Positions 37,880 through 47,848 of a stretch of DNA of 64,000 bases are shown here, piece by piece. Position 1 is the first letter of the stretch. Each line of letters begins with the position of its first letter. A program made the position numbers and the translations under genes. Source of the stretch: Parvimonas micra (GTDB taxonomy: Bacteria > Bacillota > Clostridia > Tissierellales > Peptoniphilaceae); contig NZ_CP148048.1 in the NCBI RefSeq assembly GCF_037482165.1, positions 744,001-808,000 of the forward strand, in the 5' to 3' direction. Under the pieces are notes generated by a model. The model was not told the origin of the DNA, ran no database searches, and saw only the letters and a program-made list of their open reading frames with translations.

Positions 37880-39697
37880 TCAACAAAATTTATAATAATC
37901 TTTAATCGCTGCAATAAAACATTCATTATCCTCAGTATTTCTGACTGCTACTCTAATAAATTCTCTATTTTCTAAATTAATTTTTGAAGTTAAATCTTTT
38001 ATAAAAATATTATAATTATCAAGCATTCTTGCGCATAATTCTTTAGAATTTCCTTTTATTAATTCAATAGTAAAATAATTTGCTTGAGAAGGTATAACTC
38101 TAAATTCTTCAATTTTATTTAATTTGTCTAAAAATATTTTTCTAGCATTTTTTATTTCAGTTAATGCATTAACATAATTTTTTTTATATTTATCATAAAT
38201 TTGAAGATAATATTCCGCAAATGAATTTATATTCCAAATTGAAACATCTTTTTTTATCTTAGATATTAATTCTGAATTTGAAGTAGCTACAACTCCTAAT
38301 CTAATACCTGGTACTCCATAAGATTTTGAAATACTCTTTACAACAATAAAATCGTCATATAAATTTAATAACCTATCATCTAAAAATGTTGAATTTTCTT
38401 CTTCAGCAAAGTCAACAAAACTCTCATCTAAAATAAATTTAATTTTTTTATCTTTAGCCCAGTCAATTAAAGTAAGAATATCTTTCTTACAAATATAATT
38501 ACCGGTAGGATTATCAGGGTTTATTAAAACTAACGCTTCTATATCTTTGTCAGAATAAAATTCAATTATGTCTTTAGCGGTATAAGAAAAATTGTCATTT
38601 TTTGGAATAAAAACTATTGATTTGTTACTATTATGTCTATTAGGATATTCTTCAAAAGTAGGTCTTATAAATCCAATATTTCCATCTATTTTTTCTATTA
38701 CTGATTTTATAAGTTCAGCAGCGCCATTTCCAACTACTATATTTTCTTTTTTTATATTAAAAATTTTTGCAGCAAGACTAGAATTTACATCTAATCCTGA
38801 TGGATATTGCTCAAGTAGAACTTTAAAATTATATTTTAACTCGTCTATCATTTTCTTAGGAGGAAAATATGGATTTACAAGATAACAAAAATCTAATAAT
38901 TTAGGATATCTCCAATATCCTCCAAATCTATTTTGATATTTTTGAAGTTTTTCATCTCCATTTGAAAAAATTGAGGAGGCAATATTAAGATCTTGTTCAT
39001 CATCAATTTCATACCATTTAATGTCTTCTGAAATTACTTTTGCGGATATATGATTTTTACCTAAATCAATAATTGTCTTTAAAACCGCTTCATAATAATC
39101 ATTTCTCCCATTTGCACTCATATATGCTTCTAAAAAGGGAAAATAAATATTTTTTGAAAATTCCTTTGAAAATTTATATATATTTATAGTTTTATAGTAA
39201 TCATCTGCTTCTTCAAAATTAAAATCTTTTCCTGGAATAAAATCTATGATTTCTTCTTTCTCATTTATTTTTAGACAAGTTCCATCCATCCAACGTTCAA
39301 ATTTAGCTACCAAAGCCAAATTTTTGCGTTTATCATCAATGATTTCTACAATCATATTATCATCAAATATTAAATCTGATTCTAATAAAATACTATCTTC
39401 TTTAATCATTTCACCTTTAGCAAGAAACATAGAATAAATATTGTTTGTTTTATCATAAATATCATTATTAATAAAAGTTAGTTTAGTTTTAACATTTAAT
39501 GACTTTATATAATCAATAAAAAATTCACTTTTATACCCAGTAACCACAATAATATTTGAAAGTGATTTATCATCTAATATTCTAAGCATTCTCTCCATTA
39601 GGGAAATACCATTTACCTCTACCATCGACTTTGTATTATTCTCTGTTAATTTTTTTAATCTACTTCCAAGGCCTGCTGCCAATATAACTGCTTGCAT
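37880..39697 (-). CDS. fused cytidylyltransferase (LicC/PntC-like) and PLP-dependent aminotransferase/decarboxylase
   Basis: A two-domain enzyme of 605 residues. Residues 1 to about 240 form a sugar-nucleotide/choline-phosphate cytidylyltransferase fold: AAGLGSRLKKLTENNTKSMVEVNG, NNIYSMFLAKGE and an ESDLIFDD metal site. Residues about 250-605 form a fold-type I PLP enzyme of the HisC/CobD group: INPDNPTGNYICKKD, DESFVDFAEE and the PLP lysine in VVKSISKSYGVPGIRLGV. It starts 13 nt after a DUF1015/SerK-like gene, so they are one operon. A plausible reading is O-phosphoserine decarboxylation (CobD-like) and CDP transfer, giving CDP-ethanolamine, or a phosphonate head group as in PntC fusions. 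The domains are clear; the reaction is inferred. Confidence 0.8.
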   Translation of the reverse strand: MQAVILAAGLGSRLKKLTENNTKSMVEVNGISLMERMLRILDDKSLSNIIVVTGYKSEFFIDYIKSLNVKTKLTFINNDIYDKTNNIYSMFLAKGEMIKEDSILLESDLIFDDNMIVEIIDDKRKNLALVAKFERWMDGTCLKINEKEEIIDFIPGKDFNFEEADDYYKTINIYKFSKEFSKNIYFPFLEAYMSANGRNDYYEAVLKTIIDLGKNHISAKVISEDIKWYEIDDEQDLNIASSIFSNGDEKLQKYQNRFGGYWRYPKLLDFCYLVNPYFPPKKMIDELKYNFKVLLEQYPSGLDVNSSLAAKIFNIKKENIVVGNGAAELIKSVIEKIDGNIGFIRPTFEEYPNRHNSNKSIVFIPKNDNFSYTAKDIIEFYSDKDIEALVLINPDNPTGNYICKKDILTLIDWAKDKKIKFILDESFVDFAEEENSTFLDDRLLNLYDDFIVVKSISKSYGVPGIRLGVVATSNSELISKIKKDVSIWNINSFAEYYLQIYDKYKKNYVNALTEIKNARKIFLDKLNKIEEFRVIPSQANYFTIELIKGNSKELCARMLDNYNIFIKDLTSKINLENREFIRVAVRNTEDNECFIAAIKDYYKFC

Positions 39698-39710
39698 TAA
39701 AATAACTCTC

Positions 39711-40754
39711 CTATTTATACTTTTTAAAAACTAAAAATGATGGAAATTTTGGAATAAAAAATGTAGACTTTGGTGGTAATATACAAACGTCATTAGCCAA
39801 TTCCATAAATTCCTCAGGGTCAAGAGGACAAAGTTCTATTAAAACATCATTTTTATTAAGATTTTTCTTAGCAAATAAAATTTCAGTATCTCCAATATAC
39901 TTAACGTTTGAAAAATTTAAAATTCTAAAAGCTGTGGAAATTATTTGAGTATTCATTCTATATACATCATTATTCCAAAATAAATCATTCTCAGTATCTT
40001 TTAGCTTTACTAGAAAAGAATCTCCTTGATATGTTATTCTAACATATCCCTTTTTCAACTCTCCATCATCAAAGACTTCTAAAAAATTATCCATAAATAT
40101 CTTAGCCTTATCAAAAGAAGTAGCATCAATATCTTTAATCATTCTGTGTATAGGAGATATTGTTACTTGTGAAAAACTTAGAAAGCATGAAAAAACACTA
40201 TTTTTATTTTTTAACATGGAAGATGCATACAGTCTATGATGCCCATCCGCTACATACATTTGTTCAATACATAAAAAATTTTTTAAAATTTTTTTAGCTT
40301 CATCATCAAAAAAAACATACAAATCAATATTATCAAAATGATAATCTTTTTTATACTTTTTATCAGAAATTATTTTTTCATAATCAATCTCTTCTTTATG
40401 AACAATAAAAACTGGAGCGGTTTCCGAATTATATATATGATAATTTGAAATCATCCCCTGAATTACATCTGGTAAAACTAATTCATGACACTTTATTTTC
40501 TCAGAAACATATTCTTCAATAGGTAAATCTGCAAGAATTCCATAAGAATCATAATATTTAAAAACATAAATGCATTCATTATTTCTTTCTATTATTTGAG
40601 AATTTAACTTATCTTTGCTACGTTTAGATAAGAATAAAGTATCATTATCAAAACAAATTTTACTATCATTTATTTTTGCTAAATTTATAAAATCAGAATC
40701 GTATAGATTATTAGAAATATTTATAAAACTATTTTTTAATAATTTAATTTTCAT
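39711..40754 (-). CDS. DUF1015 family protein, SerK-like serine kinase
   Basis: DUF1015 includes the free L-serine kinases SerK and SbnI, which make O-phospho-L-serine. The conserved VADGHHRLYASSML (about residues 170-183) is the family hallmark, and the N-terminal part has the usual AxxYD-like layout. The ATG at 40754 follows GGAGGTTTTT, giving 347 residues. Directly downstream is the cytidylyltransferase-PLP enzyme fusion, which could use phosphoserine. Kinase activity is inferred from family members. Confidence 0.75.
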   Translation of the reverse strand: MKIKLLKNSFINISNNLYDSDFINLAKINDSKICFDNDTLFLSKRSKDKLNSQIIERNNECIYVFKYYDSYGILADLPIEEYVSEKIKCHELVLPDVIQGMISNYHIYNSETAPVFIVHKEEIDYEKIISDKKYKKDYHFDNIDLYVFFDDEAKKILKNFLCIEQMYVADGHHRLYASSMLKNKNSVFSCFLSFSQVTISPIHRMIKDIDATSFDKAKIFMDNFLEVFDDGELKKGYVRITYQGDSFLVKLKDTENDLFWNNDVYRMNTQIISTAFRILNFSNVKYIGDTEILFAKKNLNKNDVLIELCPLDPEEFMELANDVCILPPKSTFFIPKFPSFLVFKKYK

Positions 40755-40888
40755 AAAAACCTCCATAAGCTAAATGATATACTATAAAAAAAATTGTAAT
40801 TTAATACTATTATTTTATATTAAACTAGATTTATTATATCATAATAATAGATAAAAATCATCTCGCTTTCATAGTTATATAAAAAAGA

Positions 40889-40915
40889 TGAGAAACTAAT
40901 CTCATCTTTAGAATG
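40889..40915 (-). terminator. recA terminator
   Basis: AAAGATGAGA pairs with TCTCATCTTT around AACTAA, directly behind recA, with T-rich sequence following on the - strand. Confidence 0.75.
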
Positions 40916-40919
40916 ATTT

Positions 40920-42065
40920 TTATTCAATTATTAAATCGTCTAACAACAATTCTTCTGAATCTTCAATTTCATCATCAACTAAATTTGTTGTTTCAATTTC
41001 TTCTGGAACATCTTTCTTTTCATATTCAATTCCATAAGATTCATATATTTTTTCCTTTATTTCTTCTAAAAATGCAGGATGTTCTTCCAAATATACTTTT
41101 GCTTTCTCTTTTCCTTGACCAAGTTTTATATCACCACAACTATACCAAGCCCCAGATTTTTTTATAATATTTTTATCAGCAGCCATGTCTACTATAATTC
41201 CAAGTTTTGATATTCCTTCTCCAAAAATAATATCAAATTCACAAGTTTTAAAAGGAGGTGCCATTTTATTTTTAACAACTTTTACTTTAGTTTTTGCACC
41301 AAATGGTTCACCATCACCTTGTTTTAATTGTTCTGCACGCCTAATATCAATTCTAACACTTGCATAGAATTTTAATGCTCTACCTCCTGTAGTAGTTTCA
41401 GCTGGCCCACCACCGGCATAAGGATTAGTTGAAATATTAGATCTTAATTGGTTAATAAATACAACTGTTGTATTAGATTTAGAAATTATTCCAGCTAACT
41501 TTCTCAATGCTTGACTCATAAGTCTAGCATGTAATCCCATATGAGAATCACCCATATTTCCTTCTATTTCTGCTCTAGGAACAAGTGCAGCAACCGAATC
41601 TACTATTACTAAATCAATTCCTGAGCTTCTAACCAATGCTTCAACTATAGCCAATGCTTGTTCACCGGTATCTGGTTGAGATATAAGTAAATTATCAACA
41701 TCAACTCCTAATTTTCGAGCATATTCTGGATCTAGTGCATGTTCTGCATCTATAAAAGCTGCTACTCCACCTGTTTTTTGTGATTCAGCAATAATGTGTA
41801 ATGTTAACGTAGTTTTACCTGAAGATTCAGGACCATAAATTTCAACAATTCTTCCCTTAGGAATTCCACCTATTCCCAAAGCTATATCTAAGTTCATCGC
41901 TCCAGTACTTATTGATTCTATATTTATCTTTGGAGCATCACCCATTCTCATTATTATACCTTTTCCAAAATCTTTTTCAATTTTTTCAAGTGCAATAGAT
42001 AGCGCTTTTTTTCTTTCATCTTTATCTTCAATTCTTTCAAATTTATCAGTTTTCTTTACTGCCAT
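40920..42065 (-). CDS. recA: recombinase RecA
   Basis: RecA forms the DNA strand-exchange filament. [20 protein letters not shown] (Walker A, about residues 70-89), [17 protein letters not shown] and loop 2 [26 protein letters not shown] are diagnostic; the acidic C-terminus is typical. It has 381 residues and a GGAGGAAGCA ribosome site. It is the last gene of dut-ftsK-pgsA-recA, and it also serves natural transformation. Confidence 0.98.
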   Translation of the reverse strand: MAVKKTDKFERIEDKDERKKALSIALEKIEKDFGKGIIMRMGDAPKINIESISTGAMNLDIALGIGGIPKGRIVEIYGPESSGKTTLTLHIIAESQKTGGVAAFIDAEHALDPEYARKLGVDVDNLLISQPDTGEQALAIVEALVRSSGIDLVIVDSVAALVPRAEIEGNMGDSHMGLHARLMSQALRKLAGIISKSNTTVVFINQLRSNISTNPYAGGGPAETTTGGRALKFYASVRIDIRRAEQLKQGDGEPFGAKTKVKVVKNKMAPPFKTCEFDIIFGEGISKLGIIVDMAADKNIIKKSGAWYSCGDIKLGQGKEKAKVYLEEHPAFLEEIKEKIYESYGIEYEKKDVPEEIETTNLVDDEIEDSEELLLDDLIIE

Positions 42066-42079
42066 TGCTTCCTCCTATA

Positions 42080-42625
42080 TTATATATTATTTAAATCTAA
42101 TACTTTCAAATTTTTCCAGATATAATCAACTGCAGATATAATTGTAAATATAACAGATATATACCACAATATAATATCAATATTCAAAGGAATCTTAATT
42201 ATATCTGTAGAATTCAAAAGAATAAAACTAATTGCAAATAGTTGAGTTATAGTTTTTATTTTTCCATAAATGCTAGCTGATATAACAACTCCATTAGATG
42301 CAGCTACTAATCTAAATCCAGAAATTATAAACTCTCTTGCTAAAACAATACAAACCATCCATGCCTCAACTTTTCCAAATTGCACAAGCATAACAAGTGC
42401 AGAACATGCTAGTATCTTATCAGCTAGAGGATCCATAAATTTACCAAAAGTAGTTACCAAATTTCTGCTTCTAGCTAAGTATCCATCTAACATATCGGTT
42501 AAAGATGCAACTGTAAAGATAAGAAAAGCCAGGATATTATTTATTCCTAAAAACAATAAACTAATAATAAAAATAGGTACTAATAATATTCTAAATAAAG
42601 TCAATTTATTTGCTATATTCATCAT
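42080..42625 (-). CDS. pgsA: CDP-diacylglycerol-glycerol-3-phosphate 3-phosphatidyltransferase
   Basis: PgsA makes phosphatidylglycerol phosphate in the membrane. The CDP-alcohol phosphotransferase motif DMLDGYLARSRNLVTTFGKFMDPLADK (DG...AR...G...D...D) is intact, with about four to five membrane segments in 181 residues. It overlaps the 3' end of ftsK and lies just before recA. The pgsA-recA order is common in Firmicutes. Confidence 0.93.
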   Translation of the reverse strand: MMNIANKLTLFRILLVPIFIISLLFLGINNILAFLIFTVASLTDMLDGYLARSRNLVTTFGKFMDPLADKILACSALVMLVQFGKVEAWMVCIVLAREFIISGFRLVAASNGVVISASIYGKIKTITQLFAISFILLNSTDIIKIPLNIDIILWYISVIFTIISAVDYIWKNLKVLDLNNI

Positions 42626-44930
42626 TATCCCCTCTCATTTTGTCTAAATAATCAAAACCAACTAAAATTTTTCTTGGCTTGCTACCTTCCTGTCTTCCTA
42701 CTATCATTCTGCTTTCCATTTCATCAATAATTCGACCAGCTCTAGCATAACCAATTTTCATTTTTCGTTGCAACAATGATATTGATGCTGTATTTTCTTC
42801 TAAAACAATTCTAACAGCATCATAGAATAAGTCATCAACATCTTCATCTTCGTTATTATCCAAATTAGACATTTCTGATTCAATATTCTTAATAATTTCC
42901 TCATCATAACAAACTTCATGAGTCTGTTCCTTAATATTATTAACAACAGCCTCAACTTCGCTATCGGAAACAAAACATCCTTGTATTCTAATAGGCTTTG
43001 AAAGTCCAGAAGGATTAAACAACATATCTCCCTTTCCTAATAAAGTTTCAGCACCAGAAGAGTCTAAAATAGTTCTTGAATCAATTTGTGAAGAAACTTG
43101 AAATGAAATTCTTGATGGAATATTTGCTTTTATTGTTCCTGTAATTACATCTACAGAAGGTCTTTGGGTAGCAACAATCAAATGAATTCCACATGCTCTA
43201 GCCATTTGTGCAAGTCTACATATGTAAGATTCAACTTCATTAGCACTTACCATCATTAAATCAGATAGCTCATCTATAACTATAACTAAATAAGGTAGTT
43301 TTTCCAATTGATTACTTTTCTGCTTTTCGTTATATCCTTTGATATCTCTTACTTGATTATCAGAAAACAAACTATAACGTCTTTCCATTTCTCTTACTGC
43401 CCAATTCAAAGCAGCACTTGCTTTTTTGGAATCAGTAACAACTGGAATTGCAAGATGCGGAATTTTATTATATATTTTAAGTTCTACTACTTTTGGATCA
43501 ATTAAAATCATTTTTACATCTTCTGGAGAAGATTTATATATAATACTCATTATTAAAGTATTAATACAAACCGATTTTCCAGATCCCGTTGCTCCTGCAA
43601 TTAACATATGAGGCATTTTATCAATTGAAGAAACAATTATTTCACCCGATATAGTTTTTCCTAAAGCCATAGGCATTTTCGAATCACATTCTTGATATTC
43701 TTTAGAAGATAATATTTCTTTTAAGGATACATTCTCTTTAAGAGTATTGGCAACTTCAATTCCTATAACTGACTTACCCGGAATAGGAGCTTCAATTCTA
43801 ATGTCTGGAGATGCTAATGCCAATGATAAATCATCAGATAAATTTACAATTTTATTAACTTTAACACCCATATCTGGTTGTAATTCAAAACAAGTTACTG
43901 TTGGACCTTTATTAATCCTTACAACTTTTGCACCAACACCAAAACTTTTTAATGTTGCTTCAATTTTTTTGGCTCTTTGTTTTAACGTTTGTTCTGATTC
44001 TGTTTCTTTTGTTTTACTTCCTCTTAATAAACTTAAAGGTGGTATTTTATATTCGACTTTTTTTACCTCAAAATTAGATATAGCTATGTCTAAATTATTA
44101 GACCCATCTTGAGAATTTTTTATTTTTTCTTTATTATTCTCTATATCGTCATTGGGAAATAAATTAAAACTATCTAACAATTCATCTTTTTCAATTTCAT
44201 CAATTTTTGTTTCTATATTATTGTTAATATTATCATTATGATCTAAAACTATAATTTCATTATCTTCTTCATTATCAACATTTTCAACAATTTCTAAAAC
44301 TTCATTATTGGGACTAATTTTCTTTATATCTCTTTTTTCTTTATAGTTTGAATACTTTTCTTTAATTTTTTCTATCAACTTTAAATTATAATTTTTAACG
44401 ATTTTTAAAAAATCAATAAAACTGATATCCAAAAAAGATAATATTAAAAATAACCCTATTATGAAAGTAAAAATATATAGACCTATTGTTCCAATCATAG
44501 CGTTATAAATGAAGCCAAAAATGGCTCCTATATATCCACTACCTTTCGGTACAGTATTTTTTGCCACAGACATTTTAACCGAGAAATTTGTGGAAGAATT
44601 ATTTGCTAAATCAACAATTGCCATATAATTAGATAATAACAATAATCCTAAAAAACTTATATTTCTATTTTTTTTATTTAATTTCCCTAACAGTATAACA
44701 ACATATATCATTTCCATTAAAAATAAAAATAGAAAATATGTGCCACCAAATAAGCCCTGAAAAATATTTTTTATAATATTTCCTAAAAACCCTGTATTAG
44801 CAAAAAAAGAAAAAATAATAAAAAAAGAATTTAACAAAAATAATACTAAAACAGTATTTTTAAAAACTTTATCTTCTTTACTATAATTTATTTTTTTTGT
44901 TTTTGATCTTGTTTTCCTCTTTTTCTCCAT
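42606..44930 (-). CDS. ftsK: DNA translocase FtsK/SpoIIIE
   Basis: FtsK pumps chromosomal DNA through the closing septum. Four N-terminal membrane segments (about residues 23-180), an acidic Asn/Asp linker (about 205-270), the motor domain with LIAGATGSGKSVCINTLIMS and LVIVIDELSDLMM, and the gamma winged helix (RKMKIGYARAGRIIDEME) are all present. The length of 774 fits. It starts 11 nt after dut. Confidence 0.96.
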   Translation of the reverse strand: MEKKRKTRSKTKKINYSKEDKVFKNTVLVLFLLNSFFIIFSFFANTGFLGNIIKNIFQGLFGGTYFLFLFLMEMIYVVILLGKLNKKNRNISFLGLLLLSNYMAIVDLANNSSTNFSVKMSVAKNTVPKGSGYIGAIFGFIYNAMIGTIGLYIFTFIIGLFLILSFLDISFIDFLKIVKNYNLKLIEKIKEKYSNYKEKRDIKKISPNNEVLEIVENVDNEEDNEIIVLDHNDNINNNIETKIDEIEKDELLDSFNLFPNDDIENNKEKIKNSQDGSNNLDIAISNFEVKKVEYKIPPLSLLRGSKTKETESEQTLKQRAKKIEATLKSFGVGAKVVRINKGPTVTCFELQPDMGVKVNKIVNLSDDLSLALASPDIRIEAPIPGKSVIGIEVANTLKENVSLKEILSSKEYQECDSKMPMALGKTISGEIIVSSIDKMPHMLIAGATGSGKSVCINTLIMSIIYKSSPEDVKMILIDPKVVELKIYNKIPHLAIPVVTDSKKASAALNWAVREMERRYSLFSDNQVRDIKGYNEKQKSNQLEKLPYLVIVIDELSDLMMVSANEVESYICRLAQMARACGIHLIVATQRPSVDVITGTIKANIPSRISFQVSSQIDSRTILDSSGAETLLGKGDMLFNPSGLSKPIRIQGCFVSDSEVEAVVNNIKEQTHEVCYDEEIIKNIESEMSNLDNNEDEDVDDLFYDAVRIVLEENTASISLLQRKMKIGYARAGRIIDEMESRMIVGRQEGSKPRKILVGFDYLDKMRGDNDEYSK

Positions 44931-44941
44931 CTTTTCTCCTA

Positions 44942-45373
44942 CTAATAACCAGTATGTCCAAATCCGCCATTATTTCTATCAGTATCAGATAGTTCTTCTA
45001 CAAGTTTAAAGTCAACACGTTCATATTTAGTAATAATCATTTGAGCTATTCTATCATTATTTTTTATAACATAATCTTGATTAGATATATTAACTATAAG
45101 AACTTTTAACTCTCCTCTATAGTCGCTATCTATTGTGCCAACACCATTAGCCATTGTAATACCATGTTTTAAACTCATCCCACTTCTAGCCCTAATTTGG
45201 CCTTCGTATCCTAATGGAATTTCTATATATATTCCAGTAGGAACTGCAATTCTTTGCATAGGTTTTATAATCAAATCTTCATCTAAATTTGCTCTTAAAT
45301 CAAAACCTGAAGAGCCATCCGTAGCATAAGATGGATTTTCATTTTTACTTCTATTTATAATTTTAATTTCCAT
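44942..45373 (-). CDS. dut: dUTP diphosphatase
   Basis: Dut removes dUTP, giving dUMP for thymidylate synthesis. The five trimeric dUTPase motifs are seen: GSSGFDLRA, RARSGMSLKHG, GVGTIDSDYRGEL, DRIAQMII and the ending NNGGFGHTGY. The ATG at 45373 follows GGAGG, giving 143 residues, preferred over a TTG five codons upstream. It is first in dut-ftsK-pgsA-recA. Confidence 0.95.
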   Translation of the reverse strand: MEIKIINRSKNENPSYATDGSSGFDLRANLDEDLIIKPMQRIAVPTGIYIEIPLGYEGQIRARSGMSLKHGITMANGVGTIDSDYRGELKVLIVNISNQDYVIKNNDRIAQMIITKYERVDFKLVEELSDTDRNNGGFGHTGY

Positions 45374-45409
45374 TAAATAATCCTCCAAATATACAATTTT
45401 AACAGTTAT

Positions 45410-45438
45410 AGTATAACAAATTTATTGTATTTAAGCAA
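45410..45438 (-). promoter_or_regulatory. promoter of dut-ftsK-pgsA-recA
   Basis: On the - strand: TTGCTT (45438-45433), a 17-bp spacer and TATACT (45415-45410), about 37 nt before the dut start. No SOS box was recognised near it. Confidence 0.55.
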
Positions 45439-45439
45439 A

Positions 45440-46579
45440 CTACTTAATATCATTTTTTTCCATTTTTTCCAAGTAATAATCATCGCTTATTTTTATAAAT
45501 CTAGCTGTTACATCTAGTATTTCAGGTAAAAATTTATAATCACTTTTTATTTTATACTTTGAGAATAAGACTCCTTCAATATAAAAATCAAATTTTTTAT
45601 TCTCGGAATTATTAACTATTACTCCTTGTACTTTGGGTATCTTATTGGTTACTATTATTTCACTTGTACTATTAATTTTAACATTACTATAAATATCAAC
45701 ATTTTTATTAAAATCAAGATATAATTTATTTTTAACGTCTATATTTATAATGCTGTACTTATAATCCTTTATAAAATCAGAACTTTCTACTAGAAACAAG
45801 TTTATAAAATCATCTCTTGAACAATTTTTAAAATCATCTATATCACATAAATTTATATCTAAATTATCAACAGTAACCTGCTTTAAATCCAAATAACTTC
45901 TTAACAATTTTTTATACTGCTCATTATACACAAAATAAATTTTATCTTTATAATCATATATTCTTAAATCATCAGTATAAGTATTTTGTATCTCCTGAGT
46001 AAATATTCTATTATATAATTTAGAATAATCTTTATTTAAATCAAAGTAAAAATCATTATTTAACAATTTAGTATTTTCGTCAATATAATTTTTTACTTGT
46101 TCATCAAATATATAATTCTCTATTCTATTTTTATCTACAAATTTATATTCAATTAATTCATTATAATTTTTTACTTCAAAAAAAATTTCGTATTGACTTA
46201 CATTATATTTTTTTGATTTATTACTCTTATCGTAAAAATTCAGATTTTTCTTTATACGCTTACTTGTTAATGTTATTTCATAGGTATCAAAATTATTCTG
46301 AAAATTTGTAATATTATTCACATTTAATAAATCTTTAAAATTTATTTTTACATTAAAATTTTCCCTATTATTTAATTTACTATTAACGAAATTTAAAGTA
46401 GCTTTAGTATTTAAAATTTCCTCTAAACTAATTTCATTTATTTTTTTAGAAATTAAATTTTCTTTCGAAATCTTATGATTATTAGTAAAAATAGTTCTAT
46501 AATATATTGAAAAAAATACAACTAATACTAAAGAAAATATCAACAAAACAACTGGCATAATATACGACTTACGTTTCAT
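45440..46579 (-). CDS. PilX-like protein of the pilin operon
   Basis: A 379-residue protein with an N-terminal membrane helix (SYIMPVVLLIFSLVLVVFFSIYY, about residues 5-27) and a large exported part without cysteines. The start MKRKSYIMPVVLLIF resembles the KGSALPIVLLIL of PilX-type minor pilin partners, which lack the classic prepilin signature. It lies 1 nt behind a prepilin gene and ends the pilin operon. The role in pilus assembly is inferred from position. Confidence 0.6.
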   Translation of the reverse strand: MKRKSYIMPVVLLIFSLVLVVFFSIYYRTIFTNNHKISKENLISKKINEISLEEILNTKATLNFVNSKLNNRENFNVKINFKDLLNVNNITNFQNNFDTYEITLTSKRIKKNLNFYDKSNKSKKYNVSQYEIFFEVKNYNELIEYKFVDKNRIENYIFDEQVKNYIDENTKLLNNDFYFDLNKDYSKLYNRIFTQEIQNTYTDDLRIYDYKDKIYFVYNEQYKKLLRSYLDLKQVTVDNLDINLCDIDDFKNCSRDDFINLFLVESSDFIKDYKYSIINIDVKNKLYLDFNKNVDIYSNVKINSTSEIIVTNKIPKVQGVIVNNSENKKFDFYIEGVLFSKYKIKSDYKFLPEILDVTARFIKISDDYYLEKMEKNDIK

Positions 46580-46580
46580 A

Positions 46581-47123
46581 TCAATTTCCTCCTGACAAGT
46601 AATTAAATTTTGAATTTTTTAAAAAGATATATTTTGAATATTCTTTACCATTAAATGAGACCTTTATAACTAAGTAATTATCAATTCTTTCCACTAAAAA
46701 AAAATCTAAATCATTTATCAACAAATTACTTCCATAGTATGTAGAATTTAAAATGTCTTTAGATATTCTACGTATTTCGTACTTACTACCATATTTTATT
46801 ATTTTATATGTAATTTTATTTATTTTAGAAACCGTATGTCTATTATTTTCACTCAAAAAAGAATTATATCTATATCTTTTCAGCTCTATTTCATCTGAAG
46901 TTACTTTAGTCTCTAATGAATCAGAAATTTCTTTTTCTATATAATTCATTGCGTAATTAATTTGTTCTAATTTCGAATAATTTTTTCTTTGATTTAAGTT
47001 TAAAAAATAAGTACCATAAAAAATATGAATACAACATATAATAATTATACTTGAAACTACTATTGTTATCAGAAGTTCTAATAATGTAAATGATCTTCTA
47101 TTATTTTGATACATAAAATTCAT
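46581..47123 (-). CDS. type IV prepilin-like protein (PilW/ComGF-like)
   Basis: This is a minor pilin, inserted by its N-terminal helix and cut by prepilin peptidase. The signature is NNRRS-FTLLELLITIVVSSIIIICC, with Ser rather than Gly before the cut. The start at 47123 is supported by GGAG 7 nt upstream; a later ATG (47114) is possible. About 180 residues. It overlaps the upstream prepilin gene by 23 nt. Confidence 0.8.
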   Translation of the reverse strand: MNFMYQNNRRSFTLLELLITIVVSSIIIICCIHIFYGTYFLNLNQRKNYSKLEQINYAMNYIEKEISDSLETKVTSDEIELKRYRYNSFLSENNRHTVSKINKITYKIIKYGSKYEIRRISKDILNSTYYGSNLLINDLDFFLVERIDNYLVIKVSFNGKEYSKYIFLKNSKFNYLSGGN

Positions 47124-47436
47124 ATATCTTCTCCACATTATCTTTTTGATAAATCTTTATATTATAAAGTTCTCCAAAATCAGAAACTTTAACTTCAAAT
47201 TTTTCTGAATTGACATTCTCTAAAATAGTTTTATTATTTTTGATATTACTCTTTATAAGTACAATAGTAGTTTCAATTTCTGATAATTCATCAATTTCCT
47301 TAATATTAGCTTTTTGAATTTGTAAAAAATTATTAATTCCTGATAATATATACAGACTTATTATAGATAGAACAAAAACCGCAAAAATACATTCAACTAA
47401 TGTAAATGCTTTATTTTTTAAATAATTATTTTTCAT
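47101..47436 (-). CDS. type IV prepilin-like protein
   Basis: A 111-residue pseudopilin with KNKA-FTLVECIFAVFVLSIISLYIL; the residue before the cut is Ala and position +5 is Glu as required. It overlaps its neighbours on both sides. It is probably a minor pilin (PilV/ComGE-like). Confidence 0.8.
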   Translation of the reverse strand: MKNNYLKNKAFTLVECIFAVFVLSIISLYILSGINNFLQIQKANIKEIDELSEIETTIVLIKSNIKNNKTILENVNSEKFEVKVSDFGELYNIKIYQKDNVEKIYEFYVSK

Positions 47437-47848
47437 TTTTTATCACATTAACAAATCCTGTTACAGGTCTAATCCTAATTTCAAAATTTTGTTTATCATA
47501 TGAGAATTTAAAAGTCTTTCCCACACTTGGAATACCGTTAGTGTTAATTTCTAATTCAATATCATTTAAGATATTTAAATGTTTACAATAAATTTTTTTA
47601 AATACAAATTCTCCTGATGATATTTCAAATGTTTCTTTTGTTGAATCTGATTTCAATTTAACAATTTTATTATTTTCTATAGAAAAGACTTTTGCATTTT
47701 CTATACTTTCTGCTATTAAGTATAATTCCTCATTGGCAATTGTTTTTTTATTATTTACAAAATTTACTCTAACAACCATTACCATTACAGAAATTATAGC
47801 TAAACAAACTACCAATTCTATAAGCGTAAATGACTTTCTTTTAATCAT
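47426..47848 (-). CDS. type IV prepilin-like protein (ComGD/GspH-like)
   Basis: A 140-residue protein with KRKS-FTLIELVVCLAIISVMVMVVRVNF at the N-terminus: a prepilin helix with Ser at -1 and Glu at +5. The remainder is beta-rich, as in GspH/ComGD minor pilins. It overlaps the major-pilin-like gene by 8 nt and the next prepilin by 11 nt. Confidence 0.82.
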   Translation of the reverse strand: MIKRKSFTLIELVVCLAIISVMVMVVRVNFVNNKKTIANEELYLIAESIENAKVFSIENNKIVKLKSDSTKETFEISSGEFVFKKIYCKHLNILNDIELEINTNGIPSVGKTFKFSYDKQNFEIRIRPVTGFVNVIKNEK

